Shown: positions 45,880-55,359, counted from the first letter of the stretch. The stretch: DNA of 64,000 nt from an uncultured Pelagibacteraceae bacterium (GCA_902569055.1 CACFSU010000001.1:20001-84000), one strand, 5' to 3'. Notes: generated by a model not told the origin, from the letters alone. Numbers and translations: made by a program.

Positions 45880-46278
45880 TTATTTAATTTCATTTTGGTC
45901 TTCTAATCTTACTTCAATTGTTTCCGTTTTTAGTGAAATATGAGCATTGTCATTAAACATTAAATTAATCTCATAATCATCATTATTTTTTAAATAATCA
46001 ATACCAATCAATTCTAAAACTAATTCTTTATTATTTTGATCAATATTTTTTGATTTTACCCGATCTACAAAATCGAATTTACATATACTATTAATTTTTT
46101 TATCTTCTTGATTAGTCTCTACCTTTATTCTTTCAATTGAAATCAAAAATATTTTATTTGTTTTTAGAAATTTAATATCAGATATTTTAACTCTTGCCCC
46201 AGCACAACAAGCAGAAATCATTTGTAAACCCTCATTTTCAGTTGCAATAATTTTTGCTAAATACTTTTTATCCATCAA
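45880..46278 (-). CDS. DUF2948 family protein
   Basis: A 132-aa protein of unknown function. It matches DUF2948 by position between murA and hisD and by pattern: an early CCAGARVKISDIKFL, strands ending in FDFVDRVKSKNID, and a C-terminal acidic strand SLKTETIEVRLEDQNEI. The ATG overlaps the murA stop by 4 nt; Met2 is an equally possible start. It abuts hisD. No catalytic motif is recognised. Confidence 0.78.
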   Translation of the reverse strand: MMDKKYLAKIIATENEGLQMISACCAGARVKISDIKFLKTNKIFLISIERIKVETNQEDKKINSICKFDFVDRVKSKNIDQNNKELVLELIGIDYLKNNDDYEINLMFNDNAHISLKTETIEVRLEDQNEIK

Positions 46279-47528
46279 TTGACTCTTCTAATTTTAGCAC
46301 CTACTTTTTTCAATTTTTTTTCTATATTCTCATATCCTCTATCTAAATGATAAATTCTATTAATAACTGATTTTCCTTTAGCTGTTAATGCTGCTAAAAT
46401 TAAAGAAACCGATGCTCTAAGGTCAGTAGCCATCAATTCAGCAGGTGCAAAGCTAATTTTTCCTTTAACAATAGCCTTGTTTCCTTTAGTTAAAATTTTT
46501 GCTCCCATTCTATTTAATTCTGAGACATGCATAAATCTATTTTCAAAAATGTTTTCTTGTATAACCGAACTTTTGTTAGCTTTACACAATAATACCATTA
46601 TCTGAGCCTGCAAATCAGTTGGGAAACCAGGGTAAGGAGCTGTTTTAATTTTCATGCTTTTTATTTTCTTATTTCCAATAATTTGAATTCCATTTTTTTT
46701 TAAAATTATTTTTGAACCAATCTTTTTTAAAATATCTATTTCAGTTTTAATTACTTTAGGAATTATATTATTAATTTTTAAATTACCTTCAGTTAAAGCC
46801 CCTGCAACCAAGTAAGTTCCAGCTTCAATTCTATCAAACATTACTGAATAACTTGTTTCGTTAACTTCACTAATTCCAATAATTTTAATTGTTCTTTTTG
46901 ATGTCCACTCTATTTGACATCCCATTTTATTTAAAAAATTTATTAAATCTTTTATTTCTGGTTCGATCGCACAATTAGATAAAATAGTAGTGCCTCTCGC
47001 AAAACTAGAGGCAATAATTAAATTTTCAGTTGCTCCGACTGATATTTTTGAAAATCTAATATTGTTTCCCTTTAAGCCTTTTGGTGCATTCGCAATCACA
47101 TAGCCCTGATCAATTTTGTATTTAACTCCTAGTTTTGATAATGCTTTTAAATGAACATCAATTGGTCTTGTCCCTATTGCACATCCGCCTGGTAAAGATA
47201 CTTTTGCTGACCTAAATTTTGCAAGTAGAGGGCCTAAAACAAGTATTCCTGCTCGCATAGTTTTAACTAGACTATAAGACACAAATTTTTTTCTTTGTTT
47301 TGTATTATCAATTATAGTTTTATTTTTTTTAATTTTTACTTTAGATCCCAACGACACTAACAAAGAAAGCATTGTTTCAATATCTCTTACTTTAGGTAAG
47401 TTTTTTAGATAAATTTTTTTATTAGATAAAATAGTTGCTGCTAAAATTGGCAAAGAAGCATTCTTTGAGCCAGATATTTTAATTTGTCCTTTGAGCTTAT
47501 TTGCTCCAAAGACTTCTAATTTTTGCAT
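46275..47528 (-). CDS. murA: UDP-N-acetylglucosamine 1-carboxyvinyltransferase
   Basis: First committed step of peptidoglycan synthesis, transferring enolpyruvate from PEP. The EPSP-synthase fold starts with ISGSKNASLPILAATIL. The catalytic loop Cys lies in LPGGCAIGTRPIDVHL, and the end has ATDLRASVSLILAALTAKG. Length 417 aa is normal. It follows dcd by 2 nt. Confidence 0.96.
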   Translation of the reverse strand: MQKLEVFGANKLKGQIKISGSKNASLPILAATILSNKKIYLKNLPKVRDIETMLSLLVSLGSKVKIKKNKTIIDNTKQRKKFVSYSLVKTMRAGILVLGPLLAKFRSAKVSLPGGCAIGTRPIDVHLKALSKLGVKYKIDQGYVIANAPKGLKGNNIRFSKISVGATENLIIASSFARGTTILSNCAIEPEIKDLINFLNKMGCQIEWTSKRTIKIIGISEVNETSYSVMFDRIEAGTYLVAGALTEGNLKINNIIPKVIKTEIDILKKIGSKIILKKNGIQIIGNKKIKSMKIKTAPYPGFPTDLQAQIMVLLCKANKSSVIQENIFENRFMHVSELNRMGAKILTKGNKAIVKGKISFAPAELMATDLRASVSLILAALTAKGKSVINRIYHLDRGYENIEKKLKKVGAKIRRVN

Positions 47529-47530
47529 GA

Positions 47531-48085
47531 TTAAACTTTAGGTAATGTGACGCCAGTTTGACCCATATATTTACCATTTCGATCAGCATAAGTAACATCT
47601 GGTTTTTCATTTCCTTTAAGGAAAATAAATTGAGCAACCCCTTCATTTGCATAAATTTTTGCTGGTAAGGGAGTTGTGTTAGAAAATTCTAAAGTAACAT
47701 AGCCTTCCCAACCTGGTTCCAAAGGGGTAACATTCACAATAATTCCACATCTTGCATATGTTGATTTTCCTAGACAAATAACAAGCACATCGTTTGGTAT
47801 TTTAAACTTCTCAACTGTTCTGGCCAATACAAAAGAATTTGGAGGAATAATGCACTCAGAATTATTTTTTGTTACAAAATTAGTAGGTTTAAAGTTTTTA
47901 GGATCTACTATTTCAGAATTTACATTTGTAAAAATTTTAAACTCATCTGAAACTCTTGCATCATAACCAAATGAGGATAAACCGTAAGAAATACTATCAC
48001 CTCGAATTTGTTTTTCTTCAAATGGACTAATCATCCCTTTTTCCTTAGACATTTTTCTAATCCACTTATCTGAAAGAACTGACAT
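47531..48085 (-). CDS. dcd: dCTP deaminase
   Basis: Deaminates dCTP to dUTP for thymidylate synthesis. The trimeric dUTPase-like fold shows [32 protein letters not shown] and the catalytic-Glu region [19 protein letters not shown], with the C-terminal arm [11 protein letters not shown]. Length 184 aa is normal. A 31-aa reading frame precedes it by 3 nt. Confidence 0.96.
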   Translation of the reverse strand: MSVLSDKWIRKMSKEKGMISPFEEKQIRGDSISYGLSSFGYDARVSDEFKIFTNVNSEIVDPKNFKPTNFVTKNNSECIIPPNSFVLARTVEKFKIPNDVLVICLGKSTYARCGIIVNVTPLEPGWEGYVTLEFSNTTPLPAKIYANEGVAQFIFLKGNEKPDVTYADRNGKYMGQTGVTLPKV

Positions 48086-48088
48086 TAA

Positions 48089-48184
48089 TTACTTTTTTTT
48101 ATTTTTTTTTTTAAAAAACTTTCTTTTTTTTAAATTTCTCCTTAAGGCTAATTCTAGTCTCTCATCTTTTTTTTTATTACTCAT
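48089..48184 (-). CDS. Tiny Lys/Arg-rich protein (31 aa)
   Basis: The frame ATG..TAA encodes 31 residues: an amphipathic helix (DERLELALRRNLKKRK) and a poly-Lys tail. Its ATG overlaps the stop of the upstream 65-aa gene (ATGA, 48184-48181) and its stop is 3 nt before dcd, so it sits snugly in an operon. Similar short RNLKRRK-type proteins are recalled near murA in other alphaproteobacteria. The charge suggests nucleic-acid or ribosome binding; function is unknown. Confidence 0.65.
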   Translation of the reverse strand: MSNKKKDERLELALRRNLKKRKFFKKKNKKK

Positions 48185-48378
48185 TCTTTGTCAGGATTAG
48201 TTAAAAAATCTAAAGTAATTGGCTTAGAAGAATCTAGGGCTGAAGCTTTCTCTTCTTTTTTGGGACCTTCTTTGGCTAGTCGCTTCGCTTTTTTTTCAGC
48301 AAGCTTTCTTTCCCTCTTAGCTTGCTTCTCCATTAGCTTAGCACTTTTAGTTGATTTATAATCATAATGAATGCCCAT
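48181..48378 (-). CDS. Hypothetical basic small protein (65 aa)
   Basis: Unrecognised. The first 45 residues form a highly charged helix (KLMEKQAKRERKLAEKKAKRLAKE), then a short acidic linker and a conserved-looking end (KPITLDFLTNPDKE). It heads the run that continues into the 31-aa gene, dcd and murA, and is divergent from tRNA-Thr. Real coding is supported by the 4-nt overlap with the next start. No function is proposed. Confidence 0.7.
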   Translation of the reverse strand: MGIHYDYKSTKSAKLMEKQAKRERKLAEKKAKRLAKEGPKKEEKASALDSSKPITLDFLTNPDKE

Positions 48379-48461
48379 AAAAAATCCTCACGTTTGTATA
48401 AAGCATATTAATAAAAAAATTAAGGCAATAATTTGAAAAAAATGCTTTATTATCAATCAAA

Positions 48462-48467
48462 TATAAT
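48462..48467 (+). promoter_or_regulatory. Possible -10 box for tRNA-Thr
   Basis: A perfect TATAAT lies 11 nt upstream of the tRNA 5' end. No well-spaced -35 box is seen (TTGAAA at 48433-48438 is 23 nt away). Confidence 0.4.
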
Positions 48468-48478
48468 TGAAAATAACT

Positions 48479-48552
48479 GCTCTTGTAGTTAAATGGCATA
48501 ACAAGTCATTGGTAATGACTAGTTCCCTGGTCAGTACAGGGTGGGAGCACCA
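48479..48552 (+). tRNA. tRNA-Thr (GGT), unusual T-loop, CCA encoded
   Basis: Fold: GCTCTTG / TA / D-arm GTTA-AATGGCA-TAAC / A / anticodon arm AGTCA-TTGGTAA-TGACT / variable AGTT / T-arm CCCTG-GTCAGTA-CAGGG / TGGGAGC / A / CCA. GGT at 34-36 reads ACU/ACC. G1-C72, C2-G71 and A73 agree with threonine tRNAs. The T-loop lacks the TTC start: position 54 is G and 58 is G, though T55 and C56 remain. The stems all pair, so it is not simply decayed. Confidence 0.85.
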
Positions 48553-48554
48553 TC

Positions 48555-49277
48555 TTATTTTTTGTAAAATAACTTTCTTAAAAAAATTGTAATAATAATT
48601 AATATTAAAAATATTCCTAAGGGAAAATAAATATTCGGTGAAGATACTATATCCATTATTCCTGGAGGTTCTAAGTTTTGATTTATTACTGTTTCTAATC
48701 CACTTCCAATAGAAACAACTAAAAAAATTTGTGGTATAATTCCTATAAGAGATGCAAAGAAAAAGTTTACCACTTTTACATTAAATAAAGTTGGCAAAAT
48801 ACATGAAAGTTGCCAAGGAATCCCCCCAGCTATCCTATAGATCAATAAATAAAAAAATTCTGATTTTTTAAATTTCTGCTCTAAATTTTGAAATTTGCTT
48901 AAAAATTTTTCTCTTATGAGATCTTTTAAAAAAAAATTACTAAAAATATATAAAAATGTTGCACCTATACTTAATCCTAAAACTACTATAAACGTACCTA
49001 ACCATTTACCTAAAATAAAACCACCCAATAAAGCAACTGGTAATCCAAAACCTAAAAAAGGAAATACCCAAAAAATTGTAAATAATAAAAAAAAAATAGA
49101 TAAAAAAAATAAATTAGATTTTTTTATATTAGAAAAGTAATCAACATTATCTTTAATAAATTCATACGAAGTTAATTGCTGTAAACTAAATTTTGAGAAC
49201 AAATAATATAAAAACAGTCCTAAAATAGTTATATAAAATAAACCAATAAATAATTTAATTTTTTTAGTTTTTTCCAT
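48555..49277 (-). CDS. VTT-domain (TVP38/TMEM64, DedA-like) membrane protein
   Basis: A 240-aa inner-membrane protein with about five or six hydrophobic segments (around 9-28, 55-75, 78-108, 145-175, 215-235). The VTT core pattern is visible: FPFLGFGLPVALLGGFILGKWLGT, then LIYRIAGGIPWQLSCILPTLFNVKVVNFFFASLIGIIPQ. Relatives are linked to lipid scrambling and membrane homeostasis; the substrate here is unknown. Its stop lies 2 nt from the tRNA-Thr 3' end, tail to tail. Confidence 0.85.
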   Translation of the reverse strand: MEKTKKIKLFIGLFYITILGLFLYYLFSKFSLQQLTSYEFIKDNVDYFSNIKKSNLFFLSIFFLLFTIFWVFPFLGFGLPVALLGGFILGKWLGTFIVVLGLSIGATFLYIFSNFFLKDLIREKFLSKFQNLEQKFKKSEFFYLLIYRIAGGIPWQLSCILPTLFNVKVVNFFFASLIGIIPQIFLVVSIGSGLETVINQNLEPPGIMDIVSSPNIYFPLGIFLILIIITIFLRKLFYKK

Positions 49278-49370
49278 TAATATGAATGTTAATAATAAAA
49301 TCTTATATTTGCTATTTATATATTTAGTTAATATAAAGAGCGAAATTTAATAAAAATTTAACCAAAATTT

Positions 49371-49532
49371 ATGAAAAGAACTTACCAACCAAAAAAAGGC
49401 AAAAGATTAAAAAAACATGGATTTCGATCAAAAATGAAAACTAAAGGTGGTCGAAAACTTTTGAAAAGAAGAAGAGCTAGAGGAAGAAAAAATCTTACTG
49501 TATCTTCTACTGTTAAAAGAAAAAGAAAATAA
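49371..49532 (+). CDS. rpmH: 50S ribosomal protein L34
   Basis: A 53-aa very basic protein starting [20 protein letters not shown] and containing the L34 core ([18 protein letters not shown]). A short C-terminal tail ([11 protein letters not shown]) makes it some residues longer than most L34. It begins the classic rpmH-rnpA-yidD-yidC run, 11 nt before rnpA. Confidence 0.96.
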   Translation: MKRTYQPKKGKRLKKHGFRSKMKTKGGRKLLKRRRARGRKNLTVSSTVKRKRK

Positions 49533-49543
49533 TTCTTTTTTAG

Positions 49544-49885
49544 ATGAAAAGCAAACTTCTTGCTCTTTCAAAAAATGAGGACTTTAAAAGTCTCATTAAA
49601 CAAAAAAAAATATCAAATAAATACGTTACTATTTTTTTTGGTCATTTGAACAATAAAAATAAAAAAATATTCAATATCAGTTTTGTAACTAAGAAAAAAA
49701 TTGGAAATGCGGTCAAAAGAAATAAAATTAAGAGACGATTAAGAAATATAGCTAATGATGCCGTAAAAAAAATATCAATAAATTTAAATTATTCATATCT
49801 TGTTATTGCCAAGCCAACTATGTTAAACAACGATTATACAATAATAAAAGAAACATTATTTCAAGATTTTGAAAGAATACGATAA
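49544..49885 (+). CDS. rnpA: Ribonuclease P protein component
   Basis: Protein cofactor of RNase P for tRNA 5' maturation. The 113-aa basic chain has the RNR-type signature [19 protein letters not shown] (about 46-64). It lies between rpmH and yidD, overlapping yidD by 1 nt. RNase P should also cut the tRNA-His-hisS transcript in this window. Confidence 0.94.
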   Translation: MKSKLLALSKNEDFKSLIKQKKISNKYVTIFFGHLNNKNKKIFNISFVTKKKIGNAVKRNKIKRRLRNIANDAVKKISINLNYSYLVIAKPTMLNNDYTIIKETLFQDFERIR

Positions 49886-50136
49886 TGAAAATTTTCACAT
49901 TAATTTTAATAAATTTTATTAAAGGATATCGCTATCTGATAAGTCCTTTACTAGGTCATAGTTGTAGATATTTACCAACATGTTCTGAATATAGTATTGA
50001 AGCTTTAAAAAAATTTGGATTTTTAAAAGGAGTATTTGTAAGTATAAAAAGAATTCTTTCCTGTCATCCGGTTAAATTCTTAGGTGGTGGAGAGGGATTT
50101 GATCCTGTAAATAAAAATATAAAAATCAAAAAATAA
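49885..50136 (+). CDS. yidD: Membrane protein insertion efficiency factor YidD
   Basis: An 83-aa inner-membrane-associated protein with the family pattern [26 protein letters not shown] (three Cys) and [16 protein letters not shown] near the end. It aids insertion through YidC/Sec. It overlaps rnpA and yidC by 1 nt each, the normal context. Confidence 0.95.
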   Translation: MKIFTLILINFIKGYRYLISPLLGHSCRYLPTCSEYSIEALKKFGFLKGVFVSIKRILSCHPVKFLGGGEGFDPVNKNIKIKK

Positions 50137-51815
50137 TGGATACAAGAAACGTAATTGCAGCAATCTCATTATCAGCAGCAGTGATAATTTTATACTCATT
50201 GTTTTTTATGCCTGAACCTCAAATCACTAAACAAGATTTGGTTGACAATAAAAAAGTTGAGCAAAATACAGACACTCCAAGTTTAGAACAAAAAGAAAAT
50301 GAGTTTCAAATTTCAAGAGATGAAGCATTAAATCAAAATGATAGAGTACAATTTGAAAACCAAAATGTAATTGGTTCAATTTCATTAAAAGGTGCAACAA
50401 TAGATGATCTAACTTTTAAAAAATACAATATAAGCTTAGATAGTAATGAAAGAGTTACACTATTAGGTCCAAGAAATATTAAAGAAGGCTATTTAGTAGA
50501 AAGTGGCTTTGTTACTACGGATAAAAATATTGATATTCCAAACTCTGAAACTTTCTGGTCAATTAATGGAAATAATAAATTAACTAATCAATCTCCCATA
50601 AAATTATCCTGGACAAATGATCAAGGAATAACATTTAAAAAAGAAATATCATTAGATGATAAATTTTTATTCACTATTAAACAAAAAATAATTAATACTA
50701 CTGATAAAAAATATGATTTTTATTCTTATGGGCAGATCATAAGAAATAAAATCCCTGAAATATCAAATTTTTATATTCTTCATGAAGGTTTGATTGCTAC
50801 GTTAGATGATGAACTAATTGAAGAGGATTACGATGATATACAAGATAAAAAATTTAGTAAGACTGCCCAAAAAGGATGGTTGGGGATAGGAGATAAATAC
50901 TGGATAACATCATTAATACCTCCTAGAGATAAAGAATTTAAAACGACATTCGATTATAAAAACAAATTTAGAGCAAATTTTATTACCACCGAACCTCTTG
51001 AATTAAAAGAAAATGGTAACATTGAGGAGGAACTGCAAATTATTATAGCTGCAAAAAGAGTAGATGTAATTGATGGTTATTCTAAATCTCTAAACATAGA
51101 TAAATTTGATTTAGTAATTGACTGGGGTTTCTTATACTTCATTACAAAACCATTATTTTTTGGAATTGATTACTTCTTTAAACTCTTAGGTAATTATGGA
51201 TTAGCTATTATTGCTATTACAATTTGTATTCGTTTAGCCTTTTTTCCACTAGCTAATTTTTCTTTTAGAAGTATGGCTAAAATGAAAGCACTCCAGCCTG
51301 AAATGGTAAGACTTAAAGAGCTTCACAAAAATGACAAAATGAAATTACAGCAAGAAATGATGGCACTTTATAAAAAAGAAAAAGTAAATCCAATGTCAGG
51401 GTGTTTACCAATTTTAGTACAAATTCCGGTATTTTTTGCTTTATACAAAGTATTATTTGTAACAATTGAAATGAGACAAATGCCATTCTATGGTTGGATA
51501 CAAGATTTGTCAGAAAGAGACCCTACATCAATCTTTAATTTATTTGGATTATTGCCTTACGATGTTCCATCCTTCTTGATCATTGGTGCTTGGCCTGTAG
51601 CTATGGGTGTTTCTATGTGGATACAACAAAAATTAAATCCAGCACCTACTGACCCTATGCAAGCAAAAATATTTATGTTCTTTCCGCTTTTCTTGACAGT
51701 AATATTGGCACCATTTCCGGCAGGATTAGTAATTTATTGGACTGTTAATAATATTTTAACTATGGCTCAGCAAATATTTATAATGAAGAGAACAACAGTT
51801 AAAACTACAACATAG
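50136..51815 (+). CDS. yidC: Membrane protein insertase YidC
   Basis: Inserts and folds inner-membrane proteins, alone or with SecYEG. One N-terminal membrane helix (about 6-24), a periplasmic beta domain (about 60-330), then the conserved insertase core: FPLANFSFRSMAKMKALQPEM, MMALYKKEKVNPMSGCLPILVQIPVFFALYKVL and the last helices. Length 559 aa fits the Gram-negative form. engB, often next in alphaproteobacteria, is missing; argB follows after 28 nt. Confidence 0.96.
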   Translation: MDTRNVIAAISLSAAVIILYSLFFMPEPQITKQDLVDNKKVEQNTDTPSLEQKENEFQISRDEALNQNDRVQFENQNVIGSISLKGATIDDLTFKKYNISLDSNERVTLLGPRNIKEGYLVESGFVTTDKNIDIPNSETFWSINGNNKLTNQSPIKLSWTNDQGITFKKEISLDDKFLFTIKQKIINTTDKKYDFYSYGQIIRNKIPEISNFYILHEGLIATLDDELIEEDYDDIQDKKFSKTAQKGWLGIGDKYWITSLIPPRDKEFKTTFDYKNKFRANFITTEPLELKENGNIEEELQIIIAAKRVDVIDGYSKSLNIDKFDLVIDWGFLYFITKPLFFGIDYFFKLLGNYGLAIIAITICIRLAFFPLANFSFRSMAKMKALQPEMVRLKELHKNDKMKLQQEMMALYKKEKVNPMSGCLPILVQIPVFFALYKVLFVTIEMRQMPFYGWIQDLSERDPTSIFNLFGLLPYDVPSFLIIGAWPVAMGVSMWIQQKLNPAPTDPMQAKIFMFFPLFLTVILAPFPAGLVIYWTVNNILTMAQQIFIMKRTTVKTTT

Positions 51816-51843
51816 ACCTAAAAAATTATTCAAAAAGAAATTA

Positions 51844-52695
51844 ATGGATTTAAAAAAAGTACTACCTAAAAATGGGCCACCGATAGAAGAAGTTTCCAAA
51901 TATATTGAAAAATATAAAAATGATTTAATTGTTATAAAATATGGTGGAAACGTTTTTATTGATAGAAATATTTTTAACAATTTTATAGCAGATATTAAAA
52001 TATTAAATAAATTAGGACTTTCAATTGTAGTAGTACATGGAGGTGGTCCAAGAATTAAAAGAGAACTGGATAAATCAAATATCAAATCAAAATTTATTAA
52101 AGGTTTAAGAGTAACAGATAAAAGAATAGTAAATATAGTTAAAAATGTATTAATTGATTTTAACAATGATATTGTTAATTCTTTGAACAAAGAAAAAGTC
52201 CTGGCAGTTTCAATAAATACAAAAAATAATAATGTTATTGAAATAATTCCCGAGGATGAGGAGCTCGGTTATGTAGGAATACCTAATAAAATAAACACTA
52301 GTATCATAGAAAATATAATTAAAAAAAATTTAATTCCTATAATTTCACCTTTGGGCTTAGGAAAAAATAACCAAACTTATAACATAAATGGAGATACAGC
52401 TGCTGGAGCAATCGCAAAATCTTTAAAATCTAGAAGATTGTTTTTGATGACGAATGTAGAAGGAGTTTTAGACAAAGAAAAAAAACTAATTGAAGAAATT
52501 TCCTCGAAAGAAATTTTAGAAATGATCAAAAATGGAACTATCACGGAAGGTATGATTCCTAAAATTAATACTTGCTTAGATGCTGTAAATAATGGAGTTG
52601 CAGCAGTTGGTATTATAGATGGAAGAAAACAACATTCTATATTATTTGAAATATTCTCAGATAAAGGCAGTGGAACACTTATCAGAAGAAAATGA
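51844..52695 (+). CDS. argB: Acetylglutamate kinase
   Basis: Phosphorylates N-acetylglutamate in arginine synthesis. Motifs: VIKYGGNVFID (about 31-41, phosphate-binding Lys), VVHGGGPRIKRELDK, YNINGDTAAGAIAKSL, MTNVEGVLD and GMIPKINTCLDAVNNGV. Length 283 aa is normal. Overlaps the HAD gene by 4 nt. Confidence 0.95.
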   Translation: MDLKKVLPKNGPPIEEVSKYIEKYKNDLIVIKYGGNVFIDRNIFNNFIADIKILNKLGLSIVVVHGGGPRIKRELDKSNIKSKFIKGLRVTDKRIVNIVKNVLIDFNNDIVNSLNKEKVLAVSINTKNNNVIEIIPEDEELGYVGIPNKINTSIIENIIKKNLIPIISPLGLGKNNQTYNINGDTAAGAIAKSLKSRRLFLMTNVEGVLDKEKKLIEEISSKEILEMIKNGTITEGMIPKINTCLDAVNNGVAAVGIIDGRKQHSILFEIFSDKGSGTLIRRK

Positions 52696-53384
52696 AAAAC
52701 ATAAAAGAAATGAAATATCTTCTATTAGATCTAGATGGTGTTTGTTATGGCAAACATAATAATTACTCTTTGGAAAAAGTATTTGGTCAAGTATCAAAAA
52801 GAATGACAAAATTTATTTCAGAAAAACTTAATATAGATTTAGAAAAAGCTAAAGAATTACAAACTAATTATTTTTATAAATATAATACAAGTTTAAATGG
52901 TCTTATGATACACCATGATATTCAAGCAGAAGAGTTTTTAAAATATGTTCACACCATAGATCTTTCATTTATGAAAGAGGACAAAGTAATGAGAAATGAG
53001 CTTGAAAAATTAGATATGGAAAAATTTATTTATACCAATGGTAGTGCAGAACATGCTAAAAATATATTAACTCACCTTGGTGTATATGATCTCTTTGGAA
53101 GAGATAAGATTTTTGATATTAAAGATGGAGGATATGTACCTAAACCTGAGGCACAAACTTTTGATTTGATGGTTAAAAAATTTGGTATAAATCCTAAAAA
53201 AACTATTTACATAGAAGATATAGCTAAAAATCTCAGTATTGGATATGAAAGAGGCTGTACAACTGTTTGGCTAATTAATAATGAACATTTTGGAAAGATA
53301 GACTCTGATAAAGATTATATTTCTCACAAAATTGAAAATCTATCTTTATTTCTAAAAGAAATGAGGCTATTAAAAAGTAAGTAA
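52692..53384 (+). CDS. HAD hydrolase, pyrimidine 5'-nucleotidase-like
   Basis: A 230-aa HAD phosphatase. Motif I is LLLDLDGVCYG (first Asp about residue 12), motif II is IYTNGSAEHAKNIL, motif III Lys lies in GGYVPKPEAQTF, and motif IV is IYIEDIAKNL. The helical cap fits the Sdt1/PPase-like pyrimidine nucleotidase group, seen between argB and dapD in other alphaproteobacteria. The substrate is not known. Confidence 0.85.
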   Translation: MKNIKEMKYLLLDLDGVCYGKHNNYSLEKVFGQVSKRMTKFISEKLNIDLEKAKELQTNYFYKYNTSLNGLMIHHDIQAEEFLKYVHTIDLSFMKEDKVMRNELEKLDMEKFIYTNGSAEHAKNILTHLGVYDLFGRDKIFDIKDGGYVPKPEAQTFDLMVKKFGINPKKTIYIEDIAKNLSIGYERGCTTVWLINNEHFGKIDSDKDYISHKIENLSLFLKEMRLLKSK

Positions 53385-53387
53385 ATT

Positions 53388-54215
53388 ATGTCTTTAGAAA
53401 AAATTATAAATGATGCTTGGAAAAATAAAGACCAAGTCAACTCTAGCTCTAACCAGTATTTAAAAGATGCTATTAATCAAGTAATTGAAGATTTAGATAG
53501 TGGCAAATCAAGAGTTGCAGAAAAAATTAATGGTGAATGGGTTACTCATCAACACCTTAAAAAAGCAATCATGCTAAGCTTTAAAATCTACCCAATGGAA
53601 AATTTAAATGGACCATACTCTAGTTGGTTTGACAAAGCACATTTACTTAAAGGCAAAACAGCAGGATGGACTAAAGAACAGCATGAAGCCGCGGGTTTTA
53701 GAATGGTTCCTAATAGTCCAGTTAGAAAAGGATCCTTTGTGGGAAAAAATGCAGTTCTAATGCCATGCTATGTAAACATTGGTGCCTACATAGATGAGGG
53801 TACAATGATTGATACATTTGCAAGAGCTGGTAGTTGTTGTCAAATTGGAAAGAATTGTCATATATCAGCAGGTAGTGGTGTTGGTGGAGTTCTTGAGCCA
53901 GCTCAAGCATTACCTACAATTATAGAGGATAATGTATTTTTAGGAGCAATGTCTGAGGTGGTAGAAGGAGTTATAGTTGGAGAAGGTTCAGTGTTAAGCA
54001 TGGGAATGTTAATTACTCAATCTACAAAAATAGTAAATAGGTCAACTGGTGAGATTTCGTATGGAAAAATCCCCCCATATTCTGTAGTTGTACCAGGTTC
54101 TCTTCCTGATAAAAAAAATCCATCCGCGCCATCACTAAGTTGTGCAGTAATTATTAAACAAGTTGACGAGAAAACTAGATCAAAGACCTCAATTAACGAT
54201 CTTTTAAGAGAATAG
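53388..54215 (+). CDS. dapD: Tetrahydrodipicolinate N-succinyltransferase
   Basis: Succinylates tetrahydrodipicolinate in the DAP/lysine pathway. After a helical N-terminal domain, a left-handed beta-helix of hexapeptide repeats runs from about 105 to 230 (VLMPCYVNIGAYIDEGTMID, CQIGKNCHISAGSGVGGVLE). Length 275 aa is normal. dapE follows after 4 nt. Together with lysC this fixes the succinylase route. Confidence 0.96.
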   Translation: MSLEKIINDAWKNKDQVNSSSNQYLKDAINQVIEDLDSGKSRVAEKINGEWVTHQHLKKAIMLSFKIYPMENLNGPYSSWFDKAHLLKGKTAGWTKEQHEAAGFRMVPNSPVRKGSFVGKNAVLMPCYVNIGAYIDEGTMIDTFARAGSCCQIGKNCHISAGSGVGGVLEPAQALPTIIEDNVFLGAMSEVVEGVIVGEGSVLSMGMLITQSTKIVNRSTGEISYGKIPPYSVVVPGSLPDKKNPSAPSLSCAVIIKQVDEKTRSKTSINDLLRE

Positions 54216-54219
54216 ATTA

Positions 54220-55359
54220 ATGAAAACTTATAATGAAGTAAAGTTAGCTCAAGAGCTAATAAGATTTCCAACAATTAAAACTGAGGATAAAGGTATAATG
54301 AAATTCTTATCAAAAAAACTTTCCTCAATTGGTTTTAAATGTAAAGTTATTAAATCAAAAGGAACTGGAACAAAATCAGCATTAAATTTATATGCAAGAT
54401 TTGGTAAATCAAAACCTCACATAAATTTTTTAGGACATACTGATGTGGTTGCTAACCTTAATAACTGGAAAATTCCTCCATTTAGAGGAGTTGTAAAAAA
54501 AGGATATTTAAACGGCAGAGGATCTCAAGATATGAAGGGTGGAGTAGCTTGCTGGATAAGTGCAGCTAGTAATTTTATTAAAAAAAAAAAATTTAAAGGA
54601 TCTATTTCAATTATCATTTCAGCTGATGAAGAAACGACAGGTTATGGATGTCCAGCAGTTATAAAATACCTTAAAAGAAAAGGTGAAAAAATTGATTTTT
54701 CTATAGTAGGAGAACCATCTTCAAATAAATCAGTTGGGGATGAAATAAGAATTGGAAGACGCGGTTCTATGAATGGAATTATAAACATATACGGAAAAAG
54801 TGGTCACTCAGCATTTGCTGGGTCATATATCAATCCATGTACAGCCTTGGCTAAAATAATAACAAAATTAAAAAGTTCATCTTTAGATAATGGTACTAAA
54901 TTTATGCCTCCATCTAATCTAGAATTTACAAAAATGAACGTAAATAATTTATCTGAAAATGTAGTACCTCAGTCAGCTAGTGCAAAATTCAATGTTAGAT
55001 TTAATTCTAAACATAAATCATCCTCTCTAAAAAAAAAGTTAAGTAAAATAATTAATGCAATAGCTAAAAAGGAAAAATGTAAAGCTAAAATTGAATATAA
55101 AGTTAGTGGTGAGGCTTTTTATACTAAACCAAATAAACAAATTTATATGGTTAAAAAAATTGTTAAAAAAGTTACTGGCAACTCAGCGAAATTAAATTGC
55201 AGAGGTGGTACAAGTGATAGTAGATTTTTAGGCTCAATCCCAAGATTAGAATTAGGATTAAGAAATAGTACTATTCACATGGTTGATGAAAGATCTCCAA
55301 TTTCGGATTTGAAAATATTAACTAGAATATATAATAGTATTTTAGAAAATTATTTTTAA
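54220..55359 (+). CDS. dapE: Succinyl-diaminopimelate desuccinylase
   Basis: M20-family zinc peptidase that removes succinate from succinyl-DAP. Metal-site motifs are NFLGHTDVV, GRGSQDMKGGVACW and SADEETTGYGCPAV, then VGEPSSNKSVGDEIRIGRRGS and the final CRGGTSDSRFLG. Length 379 aa is normal. The stop shares a base with the next ATG (TAATG). Confidence 0.95.
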   Translation: MKTYNEVKLAQELIRFPTIKTEDKGIMKFLSKKLSSIGFKCKVIKSKGTGTKSALNLYARFGKSKPHINFLGHTDVVANLNNWKIPPFRGVVKKGYLNGRGSQDMKGGVACWISAASNFIKKKKFKGSISIIISADEETTGYGCPAVIKYLKRKGEKIDFSIVGEPSSNKSVGDEIRIGRRGSMNGIINIYGKSGHSAFAGSYINPCTALAKIITKLKSSSLDNGTKFMPPSNLEFTKMNVNNLSENVVPQSASAKFNVRFNSKHKSSSLKKKLSKIINAIAKKEKCKAKIEYKVSGEAFYTKPNKQIYMVKKIVKKVTGNSAKLNCRGGTSDSRFLGSIPRLELGLRNSTIHMVDERSPISDLKILTRIYNSILENYF

